From assembly GCF_001638985.1 (NCBI RefSeq), contig NW_017265170.1:1-64000 (forward strand): 64,000 nucleotides of DNA. Direction: 5' to 3'. A program made the translations under genes and the position numbers. Below the pieces are notes generated by a model that saw only the letters and a program-made list of their open reading frames with translations, made no database searches and was not told the origin of the DNA. This DNA is from Phycomyces blakesleeanus NRRL 1555(-) (taxonomy: Eukaryota > Mucoromycota > Mucoromycetes > Mucorales > Phycomycetaceae). This document shows positions 44,882 through 55,442 of the stretch, one piece after another; the first letter of the stretch is position 1; every line of letters starts with the position of its first letter.

Positions 44882-46347
44882 TTATCCGTGCTTCCAGCTG
44901 TCATTATTCACACCCTTGAACGAAAATCTATCCAATTCGGCAACATCTTCTGGTGACAAGATAAACCCAAGTGCAAGAACATTCTGCTCAACCTGGCTAG
45001 CATTTCTGGCTCCTCCTAATGGAATTGTACCCTTTGCAATACACCAGTTCAGAGCAATCGCACTCTGGGGTCTGTCATATTTTTCGGCCAGTCTCTTTAG
45101 GCTATCCAAAAGATTCTGTAGCTGTCCTTTCTCCAGGCTATCGAATACCTTTTCACGACCAACCGGTGCTGGATCATTCACACGATACTTTCCACTCAGA
45201 ATTCCCATACCAATAGCTAAGATATATATAAGCATTACTTTTTTTTAAATAATAATAATAATAGTAATGGATAGCTAACATCTAAGAAAAGCTTACGTGA
45301 ATAGGCCAAGATACCAACACCAAGATCATGACACAGCTTGATCAAGCCATCCTTTTCAGGAATAGTGCGCACAAGAGAGAATGAGACCTGATTAGATGCC
45401 AGCTGGATCCCTCTCTTTTTCAAGGCTGCGTGCATCCGCTCAATTTCACCCAAGCCATAGTTTGACACTCCCACACTCTTGACGAGTCCGGCATCAAAAG
45501 CATCGGCCAAAGCATCAGCTACAAAACAAAACAAAACAAAACAAAACGAAACGAAAAACAATTTAATATTATTATACCATTAATTAATTAATTAAAGACA
45601 CACACACACACAGAATAGATGTATATCTCAATGCTTACCGACAACTTCAATTGCAGCCGGGTGGATGGGAGCATGGATCTGGTAAAGATCTACCTTGTGG
45701 ATCCCAATTCTGTCCAAGGAATCCTTTAGGGCAGAAAACAGAACGGCAGGGAACTGGGTGCGGTGTTGGTGCGGAAAGAACTTGGTGGCAATGATCTGCT
45801 TTTCTTGTTCTTCAGCAGAATAGACTTTACGGAACCGAGATAGTTCCTTTTCCGACTCTCCATCACCATACACCTCAGCTAAAAAAGAAAGAAAAAAGAC
45901 ATAAAGATGTTATAGAATGATTAATAAAAATAAAAACAAAATTATACATATATATATATATATATATATATATGATGTATTTGTCTGTGTGCACTGACCT
46001 GTGTCATAAAATGGAACACCGAGTTTGTGTGCAGCATCAAACGCCTCCTTGGCATCTTTCTCTGCCTCAGGAGTCCATCCCCAGACTATTTAAATATATT
46101 CATATTCTGTTTAGTAAACCAAGACAGTCTCAATGGTCGTTATGGATACAAAACTTGCCATGCTTATCACCCCATTGCCATGTACCAATAGCTACATTGA
46201 AAACCAAAGAAAATAAGTAAGTAAACAAACGATGTGCTTATGTATTGAACTACCAATAGGATAGACATTAATACTGTCACCGAGTTGAATCAGAGTGTCT
46301 TTGGTAGGAACCACTCCTTGATCAAGCTTTACTTTGTATACTGCCAT
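44882..46347 (-). CDS. aldo/keto reductase
   Basis: Six minus-strand exons (46347-46254, 46191-46159, 46085-45999, 45878-45639, 45518-45297, 45216-44882) give 336 residues. The catalytic tetrad is visible: Asp and Tyr in PFYDTAEVYGDG, Lys in IIATKFFP, His in DLYQIHAP. GLVKSVGVSNYG and QVSFSLVR are typical TIM-barrel blocks, and the C-terminal IPLGGARNASQVEQNV binds the NADPH phosphate. It is a cytosolic NADPH-dependent reductase of the AKR8/AKR13-like plant and fungal group; the substrate is unknown. Intron 2 uses a GC donor (CATG/GCAAGT, donor at 46158-46157) and a normal AG acceptor. Converges with the bZIP gene. Confidence 0.93.
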
Positions 46348-46804
46348 AATTGATTAAATTGATCGATAATCGAGTTAAAATAAATTCAAGAAAGATGAAA
46401 ATTGAGATGAGTTTATATATGAATGAGATGTACAAGATCAAGATAGACGGGACTTGGCTCTTATGACTAATATTTGTTTAAAGAATTACAAAGCTATCTT
46501 TAAATTGACCCTTCTACTTTACAAAGTTTATATTTTATATACATGATTGCACAACTCCTTTTGTGGGTTGCATCATATCAAGAAATTTTAAAGTACATAC
46601 AGCATATTTTGCATGGCACAAAAAGGTGGGGAGTTACGGCCACGGCTACGGATAAAATTGCGGACTAATGAAGTATGAGGAGGAAAGGGAAAGCGAGTGT
46701 GAACAGGGGCTAGGGATAAAGGGTCGGTATGACGGATAACGGAAACGGATAACGGATGACGAATAACGGATACAATTACGGAAGTGGTGTAAATTAACAC
46801 AAAC

Positions 46805-46851
<47 letters not shown>

Positions 46852-47178
46852 ATTATTAAAGTGTGTATGCGGGTTCAATTGCTTCCCTTGAAGCATGTAT
46901 GCCCAACATAGTCTACAAAAGCACCAAAATCGATAATTTCCCTTCTTCCTTTCGTCTTTTCTCAATTCATTTTTTTTTGGAGGGAGGATGGGGGGGTAGA
47001 CAGGGAAAGGGAACCCGATAATTTATTTGATTTGATTTGATTTCATATTGTTTCAAAGTAACAAAGATTCCAACTGTCCGCACTGTATGCAGTATGTAAT
47101 ATGCTATATGATATGATATATAAACAACGATTGATTGATTGATTTTTTGACTAAAAGCAGGGAGGTAAAAAGATAAAC
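46348..47178. other. intergenic region with ATA-triplet microsatellite
   Basis: This is the 5' side of the reductase gene and the 3' side of the acidic-protein gene. Holds (ATA)n at 46805-46851 and an ACGGATAACGGA-type imperfect repeat at 46645-46790. No gene seen. Confidence 0.5.
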
Positions 47179-47961
47179 TTAGTCTTCTAGGGCATCTACA
47201 AAGAGACCATCGTCTTCTTCGTCTTCTTCGTCTTCTTCGTCTTCTTCGTCTTCTTCGTTATGATTGTCGTCATCATAGGATCCTTTTTGCTGATCATTTT
47301 TATTATGATTATGATTATGATTATGGTTATTAATAAGGTTGTGGTTTTGTGTTTGTATGTGGGTGGCGTCTGACTGATTAAGCTGGGAAAAGACCTGGAC
47401 GGTGTCGCTGAATGAAACCGATTTCCATGTTTGGGCCGTGGATTGTATTGATGGAAATGAGTTTTTTGGAATTGAATGATTGGATGGATCTGATTCTCTA
47501 GGGTCCTGAGCCACACGTGAAATTTGGGTATTAAGAAGTGTGTTCCGGCGCAGTAGACAAGTGCGACTGGTATCTAGGGTTTCCTTTTTGGACAACAGAC
47601 AGTCGTTTGATTTCAGGATATCTTCGCCAAGCCAGGTCTGGTGGACCTTCCACAAGGGAGCTTTGACCTTTTTACGTTGGGAAGGTGAGGAGGAGGAAAA
47701 AGTCGGCTTGTTGTGGGACATTTGGCGCCGCTGTAAAATCGGGAACTGAAGAGCCGTAGCATCCGATAAGTTGTTATCAATTGGATGGTTAAATTTGTCA
47801 AATGATGGTGGTGATTGGGGCATGTAGTGTGCAAGTATTTGGTATAAAGAAGCATCAATTGCAGCTTCTTTGGTGCAGCTGTGGCGTGTATTGCTGCGTG
47901 GATAGGTATGATAGATGCGGGATGGTTCAGTGGTTGGTCGATGGTTGATCTGTACAGGCAT
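47179..47961 (-). CDS. hypothetical protein with acidic tail and a K-S-V-S-F motif
   Basis: An uninterrupted frame of 260 codons. I recognise no domain. The N-terminal half is basic and Ser/Pro-rich (SSSSPSQRKKVKAPLWKVHQ). At about 185-195 is WKSVSFSDTVQVF, where K-S-V-S-F fits the RVxF docking motif for protein phosphatase 1. Then come a His-Asn repeat and a terminal (EED)n acidic run of five units from a GTCTTCTTC triplet repeat, ending DDGLFVDALED. It is probably intrinsically disordered. Length, single frame and start at a plausible upstream ATG support a real gene; a regulatory PP1 partner is a guess. Confidence 0.6.
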   Translation of the reverse strand: MPVQINHRPTTEPSRIYHTYPRSNTRHSCTKEAAIDASLYQILAHYMPQSPPSFDKFNHPIDNNLSDATALQFPILQRRQMSHNKPTFSSSSPSQRKKVKAPLWKVHQTWLGEDILKSNDCLLSKKETLDTSRTCLLRRNTLLNTQISRVAQDPRESDPSNHSIPKNSFPSIQSTAQTWKSVSFSDTVQVFSQLNQSDATHIQTQNHNLINNHNHNHNHNKNDQQKGSYDDDNHNEEDEEDEEDEEDEEDDGLFVDALED

Positions 47962-48824
47962 TTTGATTGGATGATTGGTTCTTTTAATAAATGTATATAT
48001 TAAAGAAGAAGAAGAAGAGAAAGAGAAATATATATATATATATTTTTATATTTTTATATTTATACTTAATTTATTGTTTTTATTATTAATAATTAAAACA
48101 AAAATTACAGGGCGATTTTTTTTTTTGTTTTCCTTTTTTAAATAAAATAATAATATTGATGTGCAACCAAAGAGGGGGAGGAAAGTGATCTGACAAAATA
48201 AATAGGTAAATAAAGAAGGGGTGGGTAAGGTGGCTGATTAAATAAATAAATAAATAAAAAATTTTATTTATTTATTAAGAAGAGGGTAGTGTAGTTCATC
48301 GTTTGTTTAATGAACCAAGATATTTTGAATAGAGCATGATTTCCATTTAATTATTATTTTTTGTGGGTCGAATGACTGATGACTTGATCTGTAAAACCCT
48401 CACTTTGGTCTTTGTCCTTATGAACCATTTTTTTTTTCATCTATTAATTTCTAAAGCCTGTGAACTATGGCTTCCAAATCAAGTAATTCAAGCCTACTTA
48501 TTATAAAGACTCTGACCTTACATGTTGATACGTTTTAAACAAACCAATTAAATATTTATATAGATTGAGGACCGGGGGCCGTTGATAATAATTATTATAC
48601 ATTTTGAATTCAAATCGCATAAAATAATAAAGACATATGTTTGACAGAAAAGATAAAGATTAGTATGGAAGATTGTACAACAGAAGTCTTTGGTTTATTC
48701 TTTTATTTTTATTTGCATGAAATTGAATGATATGAAACAACGCGCAATTAAGTTGTTATTATGCTTGCAAGTTAAGTGTGTAGGTAGATGCTGGCTGTAA
48801 TGAAATATAATGATAGGATGATTT
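47962..48824. other. intergenic region
   Basis: AT-rich, with (AAATA)n runs and T/A tracts. No gene recognised. Confidence 0.4.
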
Positions 48825-48935
48825 CTAGTCCTGGGCATGATGTGGTTCCTTGTTTTTGGGCACATTAGTTGACGCTGGAGGGCTTGGATAAGGACGAGGG
48901 AGAGGAAGACCACGGATTGTTCTGTCTGGAGGCAT
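48825..48935 (-). CDS. possible small proline-rich protein (36 aa)
   Basis: A short minus-strand frame reads MPPDRTIRGLPLPRPYPSPP and ends EPHHAQD. Its base composition is far less AT-rich than the surroundings, it has a good upstream purine context (TAAAACATTATG) and a TATA-like run lies 80 bp upstream (49000-49022). No known family. Could be a short host gene or chance. Confidence 0.3.
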   Translation of the reverse strand: MPPDRTIRGLPLPRPYPSPPASTNVPKNKEPHHAQD

Positions 48936-50531
48936 AATGTTTTAATTGAAAGGATGAATAAAGAAGAGGTGAATAGAATAGAAAGATAAGACGATATTTT
49001 TATATATATATATATATATATATTGTATATAGACAATCAATTATAAGCATGTACGGTTTGTTTGTATGTATTCCTGACAAGCGGAAGTCAATCGATGCTG
49101 CAGTAACATTTTGTTGTTGTCTTTTCATTGGTGTAAATCAGGCGATAGATTTATTCAATATTCATTATATTTATATACTGGTTGTTTCACCAGACGCATG
49201 GTGATATCCATGCTTCATCCATGAAGTTGTCGTAGCACAGCTGTGTCAAAATGATAGCCACTAAAAACATACAAACCTTATCCTTGACGTCCAATTATCC
49301 CTTTGGTATGTATATTGTGTTTCAGATTTCTATATATAAAAGGTAGAGTAAGATCGACAGCTTCTAATGCACATTTGACTTTTTACACACATGGTAAACA
49401 TACGATCACTATCCTCTTTATATTTCTTTATATTTGATGTGACAGGTCTGGCAGGTCAATTAATCTTAATTATCAGTAAAGCTAAAACAAGCGATAAAGA
49501 AAACCATCAACAAAAAGTAAAGAGGGTCTATATATAAAATGTACAAAATGTACAAATTGTACACATCATTATTAATAAGGGTAGTCTAAAAGAAGGACCC
49601 ATACAAGACACATGCCCATGTATCAATCAAATAATTATGCACAGGATAGCGTGAGTTGATTATTATTTTGGGCTAAATGTCTATTAAGCATTCTTTCTTT
49701 CACGATCAATACAAAACAATATATATATATATATATATTATATTATATTCTATCCACACGAAAACATATCCACTCAACCACTCAACACACAATCGCAAAT
49801 AATTTACTGTCTATTTTTACCAAAAAGATAAAAAGTGTATCAAAATAAATCACAACTTTTTTGTTCTTACAATATTCTATTGGATCAAATTCAATCAATG
49901 GGTTTTCAAACATAAAGCCCATTGAGATAAAGAAACAGAGAAAACGTGCAATATTTTTTGTTCTTGAAATATTTGAGATGCTTATCTAAAGAAAATCATT
50001 ATAATATAATATTATATATATATATATAGTAAGGCATATCTGATAAGTGTATCTTTAAGCAAATCAAACAACAACTCAAACGCAAACATTGATATGAATT
50101 TGTACCTTTTTCATTCATTCATTAGTTTTAAATTTGTTGAGCATTTAAATGGTACAATTTTCAATGCGCTACAGAGAAAAGCTTATCCGATATGTAATTT
50201 TTTTTTAATATTTAGGATTCTGTCTTTCCTACTTTCTCCTCAAGCACACACAAATTCTTTTATATTATATTGTACTATATATTAAGCTATCCATCAGATG
50301 ACATAGTTTAATTAAATATTTATATATATATATATATGTATTAATCTCCTGAATGCTATGTACACATCCACACACTCTCTCTTTCTCTTTCTTTAACATT
50401 TCTAGTTAATTGTCTTACATACAATATGCAGCACTTTTCTGGTAACAAATCATAACAGAATACCAAGCCATTAGCATGAGATACAAACATATTTGAAAAC
50501 TAACTTGTAAATACAATTGTCTAATCAAATC
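48936..50531. other. intergenic region upstream of the NADH dehydrogenase gene
   Basis: AT-rich 1.6 kb with several (TA)n tracts (49723-49745, 50007-50029). No gene recognised; the frame at 50094-50285 shows no similarity. Confidence 0.4.
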
Positions 50532-53500
50532 ATGAAAAAAAAGCTTTTACTCGTATTCGACTTCCTAGCTTGATAATCAAACGATCGTTATCTACACGTC
50601 CAATTGAAGTAACCCAAAGTAATATCTTTTCTTTATTAATCAATGGTGAATAATGATAATAATACTTTATTATTATTTTGGATCATCTACAGGAAGCTTT
50701 GCCAATGCATCCAATAGGACCAGAACTCTTGCCAAATCTCATGGTAAGTGACTTTTTTCAGTCAATTCAATTCAATTCAATTCAATTCAACCCACTTTCT
50801 CTCTCTCTCTCTTTCCAAACGCTCTTTGAATTTCCCAAAAAAAAAAAGAAAAAATTGACCTAATTTTGACATCATTATAATAGGCAGAATCGTTGTCCTA
50901 GGCAAGTATCTTTTTATATGTGTATATGCTGTAGATCTTGTTAGGGTCCATAATGAAACCGATTACTAAACCAATAAATGAATGAATGAATGAATTATCT
51001 AACTATATAGGATCCGGATGGGCTGGTAAATATACTTGTCTAGAATTGATTAAATATAGTTGATTGATGTAACTCGATTTTATATTAAACAGGTTTCAAA
51101 TTGATGAGAGATCTTAACAAGGAACACTATGATGTTACTGTTATTTCACCCAGGTAAATAGAAGAATAGCATCGATTGAACGTATATATTTACTAATATC
51201 TTTATCATATGTATAGAAACTATTTTGTTTTTACTCCTCTTTTGGCAAGGTAACTTTTAGAATAACAAAAATATTCAATAGTCTATTTTTGGTTTTGGTT
51301 TCTTTACATAATAGTTATTATCATTGAGAGTACTTGGTTTTGCTTAATCGTTTAAGCGTCAGCTATTCAAGGAGTGAGAATTTAAGCATTGATATTCTTT
51401 TTTTATTTTTATTTTATTTGAAGTACGGCTGTAGGAACTCTTGAATTCAGATGTATCACAGAGCCCGTGCGAGGTTATTCCAAAGATGTAGATTACCACC
51501 AAGCTCTGTGCAACAGTGTTGGTATGAAAACAGAAACGTGCTTTTGATAAGCAGCAACCTTTAATTTATTTATTTATTTATTTTTTTTAAAAAAAAAAAA
51601 AAAAGAAACCAACCAACCAACCAACCAACCAACCAACTGACTGACTGACATTTATCTGTATTGTATAGATCTGGAGAATCAATTGATCCATTGTACCTCA
51701 AATCTAGATGACAGTAAGCTTTTGTTTTGAGGCCTTTAATTATATGATAATATATAATAAATATATATAAATAAATAGACAAGGGAGAAAAGTTCACTGT
51801 GGATTATGACAAATTGGTAATTGCTGTTGGTGAATACTCCAACACATTCAATACTCCGGGTGTGAAAGAATATGGTATTTTCCTAAAAGATATCAAAGAT
51901 GCCCAGAGAATCCGTGCAAGAGTATTGGAATGTAAAGTATCTCTATTTTTTTTTTATTATCTTTGTCTATAAACATTTATCCACTTTTATCTATCTACTC
52001 TAGGTTTCGAATTTGCTGCACAGCCTGGAGTTACAGATGAAGAAAAGGCAAACAAATTACATTTTGCAGTAGTTGGCGGTGGTCCAACCGTAAGTACACA
52101 CGGGCATATCAAATATCAAGTATCCTTTTTATTACTATTATTATTATTAAAATCTAAAAAATCTAAAAAAGAAAAGAAAGCGGGGGATTCAAAATCGATA
52201 TAGAATTATCTATAATGCGCATAAAACATATTCCTGTTTAATAATAATAACAATAATATATATATATATATATATAAGAAAAAGTTTAATTCTTTAATTT
52301 TAATATTAATTTTTTTTTTTAGGGTGTAGAGTTTTCAGCTGAGTTGTATGACTTCATTACCGAGGATCTTTCCCGATTGTATCCGCAACTAATGGAGTAC
52401 ACCCGGATGACAGTTTATGATGTGTCACCAAGCATCCTGGGAAGCTTTGATCAAAAGCTGTCTAATTACGCTACCCAGAAGTTTGAACGTAATGGTATCC
52501 AAATCAAGGTAATTTATATAAATTTATATATTTTAGTTTAGTTTAGGTCTGTGTTGATGTCCGATATTTTCCGAGACCTTGACAATCCTCTTTTTGAATA
52601 TTGAATATCAATTATTATTTTATTGTTATAGCCTGGAAGCCATGTACTTGAAGTCAAAAAGGATGTGATTTCAATCAAGGAAGAAGGAGAAGGTACAATC
52701 TGTTTATTATCTATAAGTAGAATACGACTACGACTACGACTATTACTTTTGCTGTTGTTGGTGAAATTAACCTACAAAATAATAATAATAATACTTATGT
52801 ATGTATATTTAGTTCCATATGGTATGCTTGTGTGGTCTACTGGATTGATGCCAAATCCGATTGTGGAGTCTATGATGACAGCTGCCAAAGACCCTCGAAC
52901 TCGCCGGTAAAACATATTCCATTTTCTTGGTTTCTTTATCTATCTAAGCATTAAACTGAACAAGTAATAAATTTTTTTTGGTAGTATTCTGACTGATAAG
53001 AAGTTGAGAGTTTTGGATAGCAAAACAATGGAGCCTTTGAAGAACATGTAAGGAACACTAACCTTTATCATAACCATAACAAAGATATATATATATATAT
53101 ATATAAAACACAAAATATTTAGATAGTCTATAGATTTTTAATAGACTTGATGTTAACATATATATCTTGGTGTAGTTATGCACTTGGAGATTGTGCTACA
53201 ATTAAAGATTATAATCTTCCAGCTACTGCCCAAGGTATGATTTCACTCTTATTAGTAGTACTAAAAGCCTATAAATATAATATCTGGTGCGTGCAACTAA
53301 CGGCTTGTTTTCTATCCAAAAATAAAATATATAGTTGCCAGTCAGAAGGCTATATATTTAGGCAATGGTTTGTATCAAACATTTTAATTTTTAAAACACA
53401 AGAAGCATGCAGTACATTATACTTTACCTACTTATCTTTAATTATTAAAAACAAAAAAGAAACCCAAATATAAAATAACATATACTAATACTAATACTAA

Positions 53501-54081
53501 TAATTATAATTATAATAGAACTAAATGCGGCATTGAAATCAAATTCACATGTGGATAAAGGTTTTAGTTTTGAGAATCGTGGATCAATGGTAATATGAAT
53601 ATCTATATAAGCATCTATCTTTAAACGTATTTTTAAACCAAAGAAACGTTTATCATGATAGGCATACATCGGGTCATGGCAAGCTGTTGTTGATATGAGA
53701 CCAGTTCATGAAAAGGCAACCGAAGGAGGACACATGGCATGGATGTTTTGGAGGTAAAAAATATATAGACACACGATGTTTGTCTTGAATATACATACTG
53801 ATACTTTTTGCCATAAAACCAATTATATATATATATATATATAAAACAGATCGGCTTACTTGAGTATGAGTGTCAGTGCAAGAAACAAAATGTTAATTCC
53901 TATGTATTGGTATGTGGTTTATCTTTATTTTTTCAATTGTACTGGTTTCTATTAAAAAATATATAAAAAAAAATACGCAGAATCTTTAAATTTAAATATA
54001 TTTAATGCTGCTTACATAAAAACATAAAACTTTTGTAGGTGTTTGACTTGGGTATTTGGACGTGATATTTCTCGGTTCTAA
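50532..54081 (+). CDS. NDE1: alternative (type-II) NADH:ubiquinone oxidoreductase
   Basis: Nineteen exons can be joined (first 50532-50618, last 54039-54081) to about 458 residues. The first Rossmann fold has RIVVLGSGWAGFKL (FAD), the second FAVVGGGPTGVEFSAELYDF (NADH), followed by MLVWSTGLMPNP and the FAD block YALGDCATI. The C-terminus (AYLSMSVSARNK, MYWCLTWVFGRDISRF) is the membrane anchor typical of NDI/NDE enzymes. It oxidises NADH and reduces ubiquinone in the inner mitochondrial membrane without pumping protons. There is no EF-hand insert. Exon 1 would encode a targeting peptide (RIRLPSLIIKRSLSTRP), but its ATG at 50532 is one base out of frame with it (run of 8 A). Exons 3 and 4 are only 18 and 15 nt, and intron 3 has a GC donor at 50902. 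Internal versus external type is not certain. Confidence 0.9.
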
Positions 54082-54912
54082 AGTAGACACTCATAACCAT
54101 AGCCAATTAGAGACAAAACAAAAAGTGGCACTTGAATATTAGACAGCAAAATCATAATAGAGCAAAAGTAGAATATATATGTTCTCAATAGAATGAAACC
54201 AAAATAAAACAACAGTAACCAAGTTTACAAGAGTAATCAAATAATCTGTGCAATGTCGTTTACTTACTCGAGTATCCAATTCTAGACACTCGAAATCATA
54301 CTTCACACATGTATCTATTGCTCATATATACAACCATAACATTACTCACCAAAAGCATTGAACTAAAAAGTATATTGTTGCAATATCTATTGACAACTCT
54401 AATAAATATATAAATACACACGTAAATACATTCTTTTCTGCTATATCAAACTAAAGGTATTACCGTTTGCCATCAATTGCCCAATGATAAAATTCTAGCT
54501 TGAAACCACTACCTATCACCAAATGTAAAGCTTAAAATCTCGGGGCTTGTTTTTGTTTTGCTCTATTGTATTAAATACTACTACATTCTCTCGCTTTTCC
54601 TTTGCTACTTTAAAAACACCATCTAATTTTTTTTATTATATTTAGGGATCCCAACATTTCTACTCTCTGTGAGTATTTAAGCTTGAGTTACATTGTGATC
54701 TTACATGGATATGAAATATCCCATATGTCTCATATGTTGAGCTAGTTTCGATTATCTCCCCACAATGAGTTCCCCAGAACTGATATATATATATATATAT
54801 ATTAGTTATAGCGTGAAGTTTTATCATTGCAATAGACGAATAGTATCTCTGGAATACAATATTATTCATCAACTTGATTCATGTTCAAAACTCAAGCTTT
54901 CTACGGATGCTA
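54082..54912. other. intergenic region
   Basis: AT-rich, no gene recognised. (TA)n at 54781-54801. Confidence 0.4.
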
Positions 54913-55442
54913 TTACTGAGGGACAACCAAGATTGCGCCGTGCTCTTCATGTTTCTCTTTAAGAGCAGCAAACAAGTGACATATTACCTCAAACCCCTTG
55001 AGCCATTTGTGTCCTTGGGCGTACATTTTTGGTATTTCAGCCGATCGTACTTCTTTGGTAAACGAAACGCCATTGTCTTGTAATTTAAGTTCCGACAAAA
55101 TGATGTTGGAAATGATGTTGGTTTTGACGGATTGGATTCCAAAGACTTTTGTTAATAGCAGTATGTCAAAGTTTACATTTAGATACGGGTTAGCGATGCC
55201 TTTGAGCATCGACATAAGAGAGCTTGGCTGTTTTCTGCCGCCGTATACTGTCTTATCCACGACCACCCTACCTTCACCTGACGAGCCTTTTTTTTTTTTT
55301 AAAAAAAAAAAAACTCTTTCAACGCCGTTTCGATCATAGCCAAGGCCATCAACAGATCGTGGATTGTCCTCGTGAAACCACTCATCCATATTCCCTAAGG
55401 CATGGTGGATGGCTTCAATCTCACACCAAATGAAATACGAAA
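54913..55442 (-). pseudogene. unidentified gene fragment cut by the MULE
   Basis: On the minus strand an open frame leaves the left MULE inverted repeat and reads YFIWCEIEAIHHALGNMDEW, then DGLGYDRNGVER, a T13A13 tract, KTVYGGRKQPSSLMSMLKGI, and ends EHGAILVVPQ. The more GC-balanced, protein-like sequence suggests a former coding region whose N-terminus was separated by the MULE insertion at 55443. The T13A13 tract inside it may be a tiny insertion or a failed intron. I do not recognise the family, and I did not find the missing part on the far side of the MULE. Confidence 0.4.
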
